DNA from: Vibrio chagasii
GTDB lineage: Bacteria > Pseudomonadota > Gammaproteobacteria > Enterobacterales > Vibrionaceae
Assembly (NCBI RefSeq): GCF_002954585.1
Contig: NZ_MSCI01000002.1
Location: forward strand, 784,089-848,088
Direction of reading: 5' to 3'
DNA length: 64,000 nucleotides
Shown here in pieces: positions 50,638-60,513 of this stretch (position 1 is the first letter of the stretch; each line of letters begins with the position of its first letter). Position numbers and translations under genes: made by a program. The notes under the pieces were generated by a model. That model ran no database searches, was not told where the DNA came from, and saw nothing but the letters and a program-made list of their open reading frames with translations.

Positions 50638-52092
50638 TTACAGAAGAGGATTGAATAGATAGAACAGTCTTTCAAAGAAGCGGTTGCGTAAACTTCTTTG
50701 CTCCCATTGCTCTAACTCAACTGAGTGGGATGAATCGATGTAAGCTTTCTGCAGTTCAGAGAGGTTCTGAGTGAAATGTACATCATCCACCGCGAGCGTC
50801 ACTTCGAAGTTGAGCCATAAACTGCGCATGTCGATATTGACCGTTCCAATCAAGCAAAACTCTTCATCGATGACTACCGACTTGGTATGAAGAAGGCCAC
50901 CATAGAATTCGTAGATCTTAACTCCGGCTTCTAGTAATTCGGTATAGAAAGCGCGAGAGGCCCATTTCACCATTAACGAATCATTGTTATGAGGAATGAT
51001 GAGTTCGACTTTGACACCGCGTTGAGCCGTCATCTTAAGTGTTTCTAATAAGTCCGCACTCGGCACAAAATAAGGGGTCGTAATACGCACGGTATGGTTA
51101 GCCTGATTAATCGCAATAGTCAGAACCTGTAGGATCAAATACTCTGGCATACCTGGGCCCGACGGTACCACTTGTACGGGATGATGCGTCACCGCTTCTT
51201 CTACAGAACATTCTGGTAATTCAGGTAGAATGCGGTCTCCGGTTTCTACTTCCCAGTCCCAACCATGGATTGCAGAGAGTACGTTAACGGTTGGGCCTGT
51301 CACACGAACCATAACATCGATCCACTGGCCAACACCTGAGCTCTGTTTGAAATGAGCAGGGTCGACCATATTCATCGAGCCTGTGTAAGCTATAGTCTCA
51401 TCAATCACGATGATCTTACGGTGCTGCCTTAGATCAAGGCGTCGCAAGAAAATACGCCAAGGGCTTACTTCCAGAGCTTGTACAACCTGCACACCGGCAT
51501 CTTCCATCATTAGCAGCCAATGGCTTTTGAAAAAGCGTGGGCTACCCGCTGAATCGAGCAAAACTTTAACATCTACACCACGTTTTGCTGCGTGAATCAG
51601 AGCAGAGGCCACTGAATCTGTTAGGCCGCCTGGGTGCCAAATATAGAAAACCATCTTAATACTGGTTTGGGCATTTTCTATATCTTCGATGATTGCGTGT
51701 AGGATTTCGTTTGGTGACGATTGTAGGGATAGAGTGTGTCCACTGAGTGCAGGAATGCCCATTCGATTGTTACAAAGTTCGTCGATCTTATGGATAGGGG
51801 AGCCGACTTTTCCTGGTTGGTGAAGTTGGCAATCGTTCAATTGACGGAACCAATCTCCAAAGGGAGTAAACATGCGATGTGCGCGCTCAGCCCTTTTTCT
51901 ACCGAGGTTCAGTTCACCAAAAAGGAAGTAACAAGCCACCCCTACAATTGGGATAATGTAGATAACCATAAGCCAGGCGAGAGAAACGCTGACAGAGCGT
52001 CGTTTTAGTACAACACGCAGTGTTACACCGGCTACAAGGACCCAGTACAAAGCGACAGAGGCTAAAGTTAAAAAATGGTAGAGCTTTTCCAC
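50638..52092 (-). CDS. clsA: cardiolipin synthase A
   Basis: ClsA joins two phosphatidylglycerols to cardiolipin in the inner membrane. Two N-terminal hydrophobic helices (about 4-24 and 34-56) are followed by two phospholipase-D HKD motifs: HRKIIVIDE (about 224) and HTKSVVIDE (about 402). I placed the start at GTG 52092 (VEKLYHFLTLASVALYW). This gives 484 residues, the usual ClsA length, and aligns with the family N-terminus. An in-frame ATG at 52155 would add 21 residues and also lacks a good ribosome site, so the start is uncertain. Confidence 0.93.
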   Translation of the reverse strand: MEKLYHFLTLASVALYWVLVAGVTLRVVLKRRSVSVSLAWLMVIYIIPIVGVACYFLFGELNLGRKRAERAHRMFTPFGDWFRQLNDCQLHQPGKVGSPIHKIDELCNNRMGIPALSGHTLSLQSSPNEILHAIIEDIENAQTSIKMVFYIWHPGGLTDSVASALIHAAKRGVDVKVLLDSAGSPRFFKSHWLLMMEDAGVQVVQALEVSPWRIFLRRLDLRQHRKIIVIDETIAYTGSMNMVDPAHFKQSSGVGQWIDVMVRVTGPTVNVLSAIHGWDWEVETGDRILPELPECSVEEAVTHHPVQVVPSGPGMPEYLILQVLTIAINQANHTVRITTPYFVPSADLLETLKMTAQRGVKVELIIPHNNDSLMVKWASRAFYTELLEAGVKIYEFYGGLLHTKSVVIDEEFCLIGTVNIDMRSLWLNFEVTLAVDDVHFTQNLSELQKAYIDSSHSVELEQWEQRSLRNRFFERLFYLFNPLL

Positions 52093-52155
52093 ATTGAATA
52101 CTCGAAAAAAGAGACACTTAGATAGTAATGCTATTTTACGAATATGGGAATTCAA

Positions 52156-52458
52156 GGAATCAACTATTTACAAATTAGAGCAAAGGCTGTAAACAGGTTA
52201 TAGTTGTTAAGTTTTTGTTAACTTAAGACGGAAACGGTAGTTTTGTATGAAAAAGCGGCATTTAATCATAAAAACTCACATTTTTAGCGGGAAACATACG
52301 GTTCGGGCTTCCAATTGTACTCTTAAACTGCTTTACTTGCTATACAAGTAGCGTCAATCAAACCTTCTAGGTGTGTAAAGCCGTTTGTACACCTTATCTT
52401 TTAAAGACGCCACCTAAAGCAAAACACAACATCACACAACACAAATTTTGGAGTAAAC
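52156..52458 (+). promoter_or_regulatory. non-coding leader region of the NSS symporter, with possible folded 5' UTR
   Basis: This 303-bp stretch has no gene. TTAAGTT/AACTTAA (52207-52226) is an inverted repeat of unknown role. Nearer the gene lie ACTTG/CAAGT (52335-52349) and a nested structure: an outer stem GCGTC (52351-52355) with GACGC (52406-52410), and an inner stem AGGTGT (52369-52374) with ACACCT (52389-52394). This would be a structured leader ending about 48 nt before the GTG start. It does not match a riboswitch class I know. Confidence 0.4.
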
Positions 52459-53892
52459 GTGGCTACTAGTAATACAACCACAACACCCCGTGATACCTGG
52501 GGTTCGAAGTTAGGATTCGTAATGGCTGCAGCAGGTTCTGCTGTTGGCTTAGGTAACATTTGGAAATTCCCATACACAGCAGGCGAGAGTGGCGGTGGTG
52601 CATTCGTTGCAATTTACCTGTTTTTTGTAATTTTCATCGGTTTCAGTGTAATGCTGACTGAATTTGCTATCGGCCGTCATACGCAAAAATCAGCAGTAGG
52701 TGCATTTAAATCAACTGACCGTCGTTGGACTTTCACAGGTGTTATTGGCGTAGTAAGTGGTCTACTGATCATGGGTTTCTACCCTGTAGTGGGCGGCTGG
52801 TCTATCGCATACATCGGTAAGATTGCTGGTGGTCTTCTAGACGCACCTGAAGCAATCGGTGATAGCTTCGGTGGTTTCATCTCTCACCCAGTTCAACCAC
52901 TAATGTGGATGGGTCTATACCTTCTTCTTAACGTTGTTATCGTTATGAAAGGTATCTCGGGCGGTATCGAGAAAGCGGGTAAGGTTCTAATGCCATTGCT
53001 ATTCTTGATCCTTATCGTGGTATCGATCAAAGGTCTGACTCTTCCAGGTTCTATGGCTGGTCTTGAGTTTCTATTCAGCCCTGACTTTTCTAAGGTAGAC
53101 AGTAACGTAATTCTAGCTGCACTTGGCCAAGCATTCTTCTCACTGTCTCTAGGTATGGGTTGTATGTTGACTTACGGTTCTTACCTTAAGAAGAAAGAAA
53201 ACCTGGTTCAAACTACCGCTATGGTTACCGCAATGGATACAGGTGTTGCTATCCTTGCTGGTGTTGCAATGTTCCCAGCGATGTTCGCATTCGGTATGGA
53301 ACCAGCAGCAGGTCCTGGTCTAGTTTTCGTTGTTGTTCCTCAGCTATTTGCTGAAATGGGCGGCGTAATCGGTCTTCTATTCGCACTTATGTTCTTCATC
53401 GGTCTAAGTGTTGCGGCTCTAACATCTTCTGTTTCTCTACTTGAGGTTGTGGTTTCTTACCTAATCGACGAGAAAGGCATGAAACGTGTAACAGCAGTAG
53501 TGTCTGCAAGTGTTGTAATGGCTGCGCTATGTATCTTCGCTTCTCTATCTCTAGGTGGCGTTGGTCCAACACTATTCGACACGGGTGCATTTGATATCTT
53601 CGACCTACTAACAGATAAGATCTTCCTAGCTGTTGGCGGTATGTTGGTATGTATCTTCGCTGGTTGGAGACTAAACCGTGCAGACCTAGAGAAAGAAATC
53701 ACTAACGACGGTGAAGTATCTTTCCCACTATTCGGTCTATGGTACGCACTAGTTAAGTACATCATCCCAGTAGCTATCGCAATAGTTGCGTTCATGGGTA
53801 TCTCTTCTGGCTTCGACAGCGGTAAAGGTGCAATCATGCTACTAGGTATTGGTATTATTGCTGGCTCTGCGCTTATCTCTAAGAAGCTATAA
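52459..53892 (+). CDS. Na+-dependent neurotransmitter/amino-acid symporter (NSS/SNF family)
   Basis: This 477-residue inner-membrane protein has about 11-12 hydrophobic helices. TM1 carries the family motif GSAVGLGNIWKFPY (about residues 27-40), where the unwound helix binds Na+ and substrate. The substrate is likely an amino acid, but helix 3 and 6 residues do not let me name it. The start is GTG 52459 after TTGGAG. Codon bias is strong, suggesting high expression. It is monocistronic, with a clear terminator and a long, possibly structured leader. Confidence 0.93.
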   Translation: MATSNTTTTPRDTWGSKLGFVMAAAGSAVGLGNIWKFPYTAGESGGGAFVAIYLFFVIFIGFSVMLTEFAIGRHTQKSAVGAFKSTDRRWTFTGVIGVVSGLLIMGFYPVVGGWSIAYIGKIAGGLLDAPEAIGDSFGGFISHPVQPLMWMGLYLLLNVVIVMKGISGGIEKAGKVLMPLLFLILIVVSIKGLTLPGSMAGLEFLFSPDFSKVDSNVILAALGQAFFSLSLGMGCMLTYGSYLKKKENLVQTTAMVTAMDTGVAILAGVAMFPAMFAFGMEPAAGPGLVFVVVPQLFAEMGGVIGLLFALMFFIGLSVAALTSSVSLLEVVVSYLIDEKGMKRVTAVVSASVVMAALCIFASLSLGGVGPTLFDTGAFDIFDLLTDKIFLAVGGMLVCIFAGWRLNRADLEKEITNDGEVSFPLFGLWYALVKYIIPVAIAIVAFMGISSGFDSGKGAIMLLGIGIIAGSALISKKL

Positions 53893-53913
53893 TCGCAAGC
53901 TAAGTAAATAACG

Positions 53914-53944
53914 AAAAAACGGGAGCAATGGCTCCCGTTTTTTT
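53914..53944 (+). terminator. NSS symporter terminator
   Basis: AAAAAACGGGAGC pairs with GCTCCCGTTTTTT across AATG. Confidence 0.93.
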
Positions 53945-54066
53945 GTACCTGTAACTTAATAATCGATAAAAAATAACCGTTGGTATTCACTAAATTTATC
54001 CGTCTGGCAGACGATATATTAAATGTTAAGGCTGTATAAGCTGTCGTTTATTTAGGTAGGTGTTGT

Positions 54067-55683
54067 GTGAAATTATCTGTAAGAAAAAAGCTTTATGCTG
54101 GGTTTGGCTCAATTTTGGCGGTGCTTGTTACCTTAGTTACCATCGTCTGGTTTGAAGTCATTGATGCCCATAAAAGCGCAGATGAAATTAGAATGGACGA
54201 TGTTCCGGGTACTGTTACCTAGCTTGTACTGATTGATGAAGCGGGTGATGTATACCGAGATGCGCTGGGTGCAATTACACTGGTTGATAACGCACTGAAT
54301 GATTATCGCACTAATAAGAGTGAGTTCGCTCAGGCTACTGAACAGGCAAAACGCTTGGAAAGCAGAGGCTCTGAAGATCATCGCCGTATTCTGCGTATTG
54401 AAGAGTTAATGGGACGCTTCACCCAAGAGTTTGAATCTAAGCTTGTGCCTAAGATCAATGATCAGTATGAGCTACTAGCCAATATTCAACAGCTGCGTTC
54501 TCTATACGAGACCAACTTGATACCCATTGAAAACTTGCTGGATCAAGCATCTGCAAGTGAGCGAGCGGATACCGAGCAGTCGCTACTGATACTCACCGAT
54601 ACGTTTACTACTACTGAACGTACTATCATGGTGTTGTCTGCGATTGCTATCGTCTTCGGTTGTGTGATTGCGTATATGTTGTCGAGTTCTATTACTAATC
54701 GCCTGACTCGTGTTGAACAAGTAGCACGCCGCGTGGCAAATGGTGATTTAACCGCAGCTGACATTACCGATGAGCCTGGTGATGAACTAGCTGATCTTGC
54801 TAGTTCGATTAACCAGATGCAGAAGTCGTTAGTGGACTTATTAGGTTCTATTTCTTCTGTGACGCACGAAGTTCAATCTGTTACCGGTGAGCTATCTTCT
54901 ATTAGCCAAGACATCGTAACGGGCGCTTCTGCTCAAGTTGATAAAGCGAACTTGATTGCAACGGCTGCTGAAGAGTTAAGCTTGACCATTTCAGAAGTGG
55001 CGCAGCAGGGTACTTCGACTTATGAAGAAGCACGCCGCTCTGAAACCTCTGCAGAAGATGGCCGCAACGTGATTGTCGAAATGGTGGCGAGTATTCAACA
55101 GGTGTCGACTCAAATGAGCGATATGTCTCTGCAAATGAATGCTTTGGGTTCACATGGTGAGCAGATTGGTAGTGTAATTAAGGTAATCGAAGACATTGCT
55201 GAGCAAACCAATCTGTTAGCGTTAAATGCGGCGATTGAGGCGGCACGTGCGGGCGAATTCGATCGTGGTTTTGCTGTGGTTGCCGATGAAGTACGCGCGT
55301 TTGCGGAGAGAACGACCAAAGCGACACAAGAAGTGTCTGGTATTATTCAGTCGATTCAGTCTGGCACTCAAGAGGCGGTGACTTATACCCAAGATAACTG
55401 CCGCTTGGTTAATATTGGTGTTGAGCAAAGCTCTGGTGCTGTTTCTGCCCTAGAAGCGATTGTAAGCGGTGAAGGCAATGTACAAAGCATGGTTAACTCT
55501 ATTGCGACCGCAGCAGAAGAGCAGACAGCTGTGACCAAAGAAATTGCTGCAGATATCACGGCAATCAGCGATATCTCTGAGCAATCCTTGCAACTGGCAA
55601 CGCGTAGCTCAGAAAATACTTCAGGTCTGAACGGGAAGGTTGCGTAGCTAGAAGCCTTGGTCGGTAAGTTCAAGCTCGCTTAG
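54067..55683 (+). pseudogene. methyl-accepting chemotaxis protein gene with two in-frame amber codons
   Basis: Read from GTG 54067 the frame spans 538 codons. It has TM1 (about 9-31), a periplasmic four-helix sensor, TM2 (about 187-209), HAMP, and the conserved signalling tip [18 protein letters not shown] (about 379-397). Two TAG codons break it: codon 52 (54220-54222) and codon 527 (55645-55647). The frame is otherwise open before, between and after them, ending with LEALVGKFKLA and a genuine stop at 55681. An internal start could still yield a piece from 54355 containing TM2 and the signalling domain but lacking TM1. The decay looks recent. Confidence 0.85.
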
Positions 55684-55734
55684 TTTCTATTTATAGGGGG
55701 TAAAACCTACCCTTGAATGCAGACAACGAGAAAC

Positions 55735-55776
55735 AAGCCCAGCGATTCAATCTTTATTGAGTGAGTTGGGCTTTTT
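55735..55776 (+). terminator. terminator after the broken chemoreceptor gene
   Basis: AAGCCCA (about 55735-55741) pairs with TGGGCTT (about 55767-55773), with an inner ATTCAAT/ATTGAGT stem, followed by T residues. Confidence 0.75.
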
Positions 55777-55839
55777 CGTGGCTGGAATCTGGATTCAGAC
55801 ACGGTATACTCCACCTTCTATAACGGAGCTAGCCTTTAC

Positions 55840-56538
55840 ATGTTCGATATTCTTCTCAATCACTCTGATTTTTTACTCATCAATAAGCACCCTGGAATCA
55901 GCGTCCACAAAGACGATGGTGATACCATGCTGCTTCAAGAAGTCGCTAAGGCAATCAATGAGCCTAAGCTATATCTCGTTCATCGTCTTGATAAAATGAC
56001 TTCAGGTATTCTGTTATTAGCCAAGAGTGCATCGGCGGCTAGTGAGCTTTCACAACTATTTGCTAAGCGCGAAGTGGAGAAGTACTACTTGGCGATTGGC
56101 TCTAAGAAGCCGAAGAAAAAACAGGGTTTAATCTCTGGAGATATGGAGCGTTCACGACGCTCTAGCTGGAAGCTCTTAACAACCAAAGAAAACCCAGCGA
56201 TAACTCAATTTCTATCAGCAGCGGCTGAACCTGGTGAGCGACTTCTTTTATGTAAACCCTTTACAGGGCGCACGCACCAGATCCGCGTGGCGATGAAGTC
56301 GATAGGCTCAGCAATCGTTGGTGACCCAATTTATAATCCATCGAGTGAGGCTGACAGAGGTTATCTGCATGCCTTCGCGATTCGATTTACTTATCAATCA
56401 CAAGCCTACCAATTTGTCTGTGACCCAAGGAGCCTGCACTCTTTAGGTGAGAAGTGGCACCAAGAAACCGTATCTAACGGTTTGAACGGTTGGCTTGAAC
56501 CTTGGTCATTAAGTTGGCCAAAGCTAAATACTAAGTGA
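55840..56538 (+). CDS. RluA-family pseudouridine synthase (TIGR01621-like)
   Basis: This 232-residue enzyme has the catalytic motif HRLDKMTSG (about 48-56), whose Asp attacks the uridine; the family form is HRLDxxTSG. Downstream are KPFTGRTHQIRVAMKSIG (about 141-158) and GDPIYNP. There is no S4 domain. The RNA target cannot be told from sequence. It overlaps the following methyltransferase gene by 4 nt, suggesting a joint role in RNA modification. Confidence 0.9.
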   Translation: MFDILLNHSDFLLINKHPGISVHKDDGDTMLLQEVAKAINEPKLYLVHRLDKMTSGILLLAKSASAASELSQLFAKREVEKYYLAIGSKKPKKKQGLISGDMERSRRSSWKLLTTKENPAITQFLSAAAEPGERLLLCKPFTGRTHQIRVAMKSIGSAIVGDPIYNPSSEADRGYLHAFAIRFTYQSQAYQFVCDPRSLHSLGEKWHQETVSNGLNGWLEPWSLSWPKLNTK

Positions 56539-57500
56539 GTGAAATAATGGAAGCATCTGCTTTACCTGTATTTTTTGAACATATCGAACAACAGCTAAAC
56601 GAAGTACCTAACGAGCTACGTCGTATTTTTCATGGTCGTGGTAAGTTTTGGCCAGGCCTAGAACAGATCACATGTGATTGGGTCGATGGCCAATTATTGG
56701 TGAACGTGTTTAAAGAGATTGATGACGCGTTTTTGTCATCGCTTAAAGACGGTTTGCTAGCGCTGACCAGCAAAGACATTTGGCAAACCAAGCAAGGTAC
56801 AAGCATCGTGCTTCAACACCGTTACGCTGACGGCGCACCTTCGGAAGTACTGTGGGGTGAGCTTAACGACTCTCCAGTGGTTGTTGAGCATGGCCTTAAG
56901 TATCAGCTAAACATTGGTCGTAACCAGAATTTTGGTCTGTTCCTAGACATGCGCAATGGTCGTCAATGGGTGCAAGATAATGCCAATGGTAAGAATGTTC
57001 TTAACTTGTTCGCATACACTTGTGGCTTCTCTGTGGCTGCAATTGCGGGTGGCGCTCGTCAATGTTTGAACGTTGATATGTCACGTGGCTCACTGAACAA
57101 AGGCCGTGATAACCACCGTTTGAATGAGCATGACATGCGCTCGGTGAATTTCCTTGGTTACGATATCTTTAAGTCGTGGGGAAAAATCAAGAAGGGCGGT
57201 CCTTATGAGTTGGTTATCATCGACCCACCTTCGTTCCAAAAAGGCAGCTTCGCATTAACTAAAGACTACAAAAAGATCTTACGTCGTTTGCCAGAGCTTC
57301 TAACGGAAGGGGGTGAAGTGATCGCGTGTGTGAACTCACCAGCAGTGTCACCTAACTTCCTTATCGAGACGATGGCAGAAGAAGCGCCAAACGTTGAATT
57401 TATTGAACGCTTAGATAACCCACCTGAGTTTGTGGATGTCGACCTTGATTCAAGCCTCAAAGTACTGAGATTTAGAATTAACACGTCTGCTGATGCTTAA
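56535..57500 (+). CDS. RlmI-like class I SAM-dependent methyltransferase
   Basis: A 321-residue Rossmann methyltransferase related to the RlmI/RlmK rRNA m5C group. SAM motif VLNLFAYTCGFSVAAIAGGA (about 155-174) and the catalytic-type motif VIIDPPSFQKGSF (about 228-240) are visible. It lacks the N-terminal PUA domain of full RlmI. The GTG at 56535 overlaps the previous stop; ATG 56547 is an alternative start. The substrate is probably RNA, by family and by the coupled pseudouridine synthase gene. Confidence 0.85.
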   Translation: MSEIMEASALPVFFEHIEQQLNEVPNELRRIFHGRGKFWPGLEQITCDWVDGQLLVNVFKEIDDAFLSSLKDGLLALTSKDIWQTKQGTSIVLQHRYADGAPSEVLWGELNDSPVVVEHGLKYQLNIGRNQNFGLFLDMRNGRQWVQDNANGKNVLNLFAYTCGFSVAAIAGGARQCLNVDMSRGSLNKGRDNHRLNEHDMRSVNFLGYDIFKSWGKIKKGGPYELVIIDPPSFQKGSFALTKDYKKILRRLPELLTEGGEVIACVNSPAVSPNFLIETMAEEAPNVEFIERLDNPPEFVDVDLDSSLKVLRFRINTSADA

Positions 57501-57522
57501 TTGAACGTCAGCATTAGAAAAG

Positions 57523-57552
57523 AAAACGCCACTCATATTGAGTGGCGTTTTT
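57523..57552 (+). terminator. terminator after the methyltransferase gene
   Basis: AAAACGCCACTCA pairs with AGTGGCGTTTTT. It lies between convergent genes and could act on both. Confidence 0.9.
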
Positions 57553-57581
57553 GTATCTTGTATGTGTCGTTTGTTAGACCG

Positions 57582-58202
57582 CTAACTCTCTTGCTGAGTC
57601 TTAAGAGTTTGGAACCCAAAATAGATACGCATAAATGTGGTGAGCCAACATGCTGCACCAAAGCTATAGGCGATAACAGCAAAGTGTTGTGGCCAAATAC
57701 AAAAGGCAATGAAACAGGCGATGGTCTCTGTCCCTTCGGTTAGGCCAGACATGTAGTAGAGAGACTTGTGCTTGTACACTGGATTCTCAATACCTCGTTT
57801 GCCCGCCATGACTGCAAACGCCAAAAAGCTACTGCCTGTGCCGATAAAAGAGAAGATCAAAAATGCACCGGCAATGGCGTTGTGTTCTGGATTGGCAATC
57901 ACAAAACCAAAAGGGATCAGTGAATAGAAAAGGAAATCTAAACTGATGTCGAGGAAACCACCCGCGTCACTGATACCTTGGATTCGAGCCAAGGCACCAT
58001 CAAGTCCATCACAAACTCTGTTGAAGATGATGAAACCTAACGCCCACTCATATTGCTCAAGCGCCAACGCCGGAAACGCTAAACAGCCGACCCAAAAACC
58101 GAATAGGGTGGTTTGATTAGCGGTAATACCGACTCGATTCAGTACTTTTGCTGACTGGTTTAATGGCCACTTGATGACCTTTATAGAGTACTTATCCAGC
58201 AT
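57582..58202 (-). CDS. ynjF: CDP-alcohol phosphatidyltransferase (YnjF-like)
   Basis: This 206-residue integral membrane enzyme has the family signature D-G-x2-A-R-x8-G-x3-D-x3-D, seen as DGALARIQGISDAGGFLDIS (about 77-96) with the next Asp following in SLD. It transfers a phosphatidyl group from a CDP-alcohol to an unknown acceptor. I chose ATG 58202 (MLDKYSIKVIKW), which overlaps the ABC ATPase gene by 11 nt; the longer frame to 58250 lies inside that gene. It is the last gene of an operon equivalent to E. coli ynjBCD-F. Confidence 0.87.
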   Translation of the reverse strand: MLDKYSIKVIKWPLNQSAKVLNRVGITANQTTLFGFWVGCLAFPALALEQYEWALGFIIFNRVCDGLDGALARIQGISDAGGFLDISLDFLFYSLIPFGFVIANPEHNAIAGAFLIFSFIGTGSSFLAFAVMAGKRGIENPVYKHKSLYYMSGLTEGTETIACFIAFCIWPQHFAVIAYSFGAACWLTTFMRIYFGFQTLKTQQES

Positions 58203-58842
58203 GGTTGCTTCTCCATGGCCAAGAGAGTACTTGAGCCCCTTGAGGCACATCTGCTTCGTCGTGCGTCACCATCAAGGTTGGTATATTAGCTTTGGTTAAT
58301 TGATCAAATACCCAGTCTCGAAACTGTGCTCTAAGCTCTTGGTCTAACTTACTGAATGGTTCATCAAGTAGAGCCAATTTAGGCTTCGCCAATAACATAC
58401 GAGTTAAACTGATTCTTGCTCGTTGACCACCAGAAATCTGATCGGGAAAAGACTCTGCCAAGTGAGTCAGCTCTATATCTTTTAGTGCAGCCATGGCTTG
58501 CTGTTGGCGAGCAGAGCCTTTAACCGAATTAGGTAGTGAGAATGCCAAGTTTTCCCATACTTTTAAGTGAGGGAACAATAGATCATCTTGAAAAAGAATA
58601 CCGACCTCACGTTGGTGTGATGGGAGATCGTCCAGTTGAATGTCATTCAAAACAACACTTCCAGAATACGAAAACTCTTCATTCAAGTGGCCTGCGATGG
58701 CGTCCAATAAGGTGGATTTTCCGCAACCGCTCGGGCCCATCAACGCCAGTATCTGGCCCGATTCTAATGTTACATTTAGCGCTGAGAACAGCGAATCACC
58801 ACCGGTTTTATGGATGGCGAGGTCGTTGAGGTACAGACTCAT
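58192..58842 (-). CDS. ynjD: ABC transporter ATP-binding protein (YnjD-like)
   Basis: A 216-residue ATPase: Walker A GPSGCGKST (about 36-44), signature SGGQRARISL (about 131-140) and Walker B LALLDEPFSKLD (about 152), with the switch histidine in VTHDEAD. It should energise the YnjC permease. It begins 35 nt inside the ynjC end and overlaps the CDP-alcohol phosphatidyltransferase gene, so translation is coupled along the operon. Confidence 0.9.
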   Translation of the reverse strand: MSLYLNDLAIHKTGGDSLFSALNVTLESGQILALMGPSGCGKSTLLDAIAGHLNEEFSYSGSVVLNDIQLDDLPSHQREVGILFQDDLLFPHLKVWENLAFSLPNSVKGSARQQQAMAALKDIELTHLAESFPDQISGGQRARISLTRMLLAKPKLALLDEPFSKLDQELRAQFRDWVFDQLTKANIPTLMVTHDEADVPQGAQVLSWPWRSNHAG

Positions 58843-60508
58843 TACTTAAGAAACCTTTGAAAGTAAGACGGCGATATCTGAGTTGAAGTCGGCTGACTAA
58901 TATCGCTATAGAGAAAAAGAACAGAGGCAATAAGGCCTGCCAAATGGCATAAATTGCGGTCACTCTGCGGTCGAAACCGCTCGTTAGGGCGACAGCTTCT
59001 GTAGTGATGGTGCTAATACGCCCTGCGCCTAGCATCAATGTTGGTAAATATTGAGCCAAACTCACGCTGATACCAACGGCCCACGCAAAGGCAATCGCTG
59101 GTAATAAGATAGGCAGTTTGATGGAGTACCAACTTTGAAATGGTGATTTACCCAAGCTGAGTGATGCTTTAATGAGTCCATCGTTGAAACTTTTCCATGG
59201 TCCATCTAAAGATAAATAGACAAATGAAAAGGCGAAAAATACGTGTGCCCAAATCACCCAGAATTCATAGGCATTACTTCCTACATAGAGCGTGGTGACT
59301 TGCATACCAAATAATACCGATAGTTGTGGTATCAACATTGGAATAGCGATGACGAAACCAGGCACTTGCCACTTGTATTTGATTCGGTATTCATGAGCAA
59401 TCAGTGCAAGGACCAGCGCAACTGAAGCTGCGATCAGACCAATCCATAAGCTTTGACCAACGGTAATCATGATGCCATCCCATTCAAATTCCCAAAAGCG
59501 CATGCTGTAGCGACTTGGAAGTAAGTCAGGGAAGCGCCAACGTTGAGCCACGCTCCAAATCATCATCAAAGGAATGATTGCGAGTGATAGTGCTGCCAAA
59601 GCTGTGAATACGGTTTTTCCTGGTAGTTTAATGCCTGTTCGCCCCGAATATTGCCAAGCTCTAAAGTACTTCAACACAGCCCATTCAATGAAACGGGCTA
59701 AGGCGATGATTAAGGACGCTAATCCGAATAAAACAATAGCGCCAGCCGCTGCTCTCGGCAGTAGGTTAAGATCGGGATCGTTGAACCATTGCCATACTAA
59801 AACGGCAAAAGTAGGCGGGTTAGTGGGGCCAATGATTAGCGCAATATCGACAACCGATACACTGTAGGCGAGTACCGCAAGCATTGGGAAACGAAGCTTG
59901 GTGAACCATTGTGGGAAAATGCACTTCCACCATATCTGTGAGCGACTATAACCCAATGAAGCACTCACCTTAGTAATACGCTCAACGTCAATTTGCTGAA
60001 GTATCGATATACTCATCAGCAATAAGAAAGGTACTTCTTTGAGTGCCAACATAATGATCAAGCCAAATGCATACGGATCTTTTACGAGCAGCGCTAACTC
60101 GGAACTGGTCGCGGATTCACCAAGCAAATGATGCACAGCTCTCGCTCCGAGACCTGTCGGGCTAAATAGAAAGGCAAAGCCAATGGCGAAAGCCACATGG
60201 GGAATAGCCAACATAGGTGAAAGGGTCAGTTCGATCTTTCTCCAGAAGCGTTTTCCCCACGAAGCTTGGAGAATACAAAAGGTAAGAAAGCACGCGATGT
60301 AGCTGCTCGCAATCGCAGAGCAAAGACTCAAACCAATCGAGTGCCAAGCGCCTTCCCATTGGAATACTTGGCTAAAACCGTTGAGAGAGGGCTCCATTAA
60401 CCCTAGGGGCGGGATATAACTCAGTGACGAAGCCACTACTCCCGCTACCCCAGGAATTGTTGGGATAATGCATACCACTATAACGACAAAATATAGAGCA
60501 CGTAGCAT
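58808..60508 (-). CDS. ynjC: ABC transporter fused permease (YnjC-like)
   Basis: This 566-residue protein is a fusion of two permease units, each with about six helices, as in ThiP, FbpB and YnjC. EAA-type cytoplasmic loops are seen in both halves: ERITKVSASLGYSRSQIWWK (about 176) and a second at NDGLIKASLSLGKSPFQSWY (about 443). It forms the inner-membrane channel with YnjD; YnjB is the binding protein. The gene begins 5 bp after ynjB. Confidence 0.9.
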   Translation of the reverse strand: MLRALYFVVIVVCIIPTIPGVAGVVASSLSYIPPLGLMEPSLNGFSQVFQWEGAWHSIGLSLCSAIASSYIACFLTFCILQASWGKRFWRKIELTLSPMLAIPHVAFAIGFAFLFSPTGLGARAVHHLLGESATSSELALLVKDPYAFGLIIMLALKEVPFLLLMSISILQQIDVERITKVSASLGYSRSQIWWKCIFPQWFTKLRFPMLAVLAYSVSVVDIALIIGPTNPPTFAVLVWQWFNDPDLNLLPRAAAGAIVLFGLASLIIALARFIEWAVLKYFRAWQYSGRTGIKLPGKTVFTALAALSLAIIPLMMIWSVAQRWRFPDLLPSRYSMRFWEFEWDGIMITVGQSLWIGLIAASVALVLALIAHEYRIKYKWQVPGFVIAIPMLIPQLSVLFGMQVTTLYVGSNAYEFWVIWAHVFFAFSFVYLSLDGPWKSFNDGLIKASLSLGKSPFQSWYSIKLPILLPAIAFAWAVGISVSLAQYLPTLMLGAGRISTITTEAVALTSGFDRRVTAIYAIWQALLPLFFFSIAILVSRLQLRYRRLTFKGFLSNESVPQRPRHP

Positions 60509-60513
60509 CGAGC

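Noticed and set aside
54220..55647. Reassignment or programmed read-through of TAG in the chemoreceptor gene
   Set aside because: Several intact genes here end in TAG (for example pspB, pspC, tag and the lipoprotein gene at 21721), so TAG works as a normal stop. Simple gene decay is more economical.
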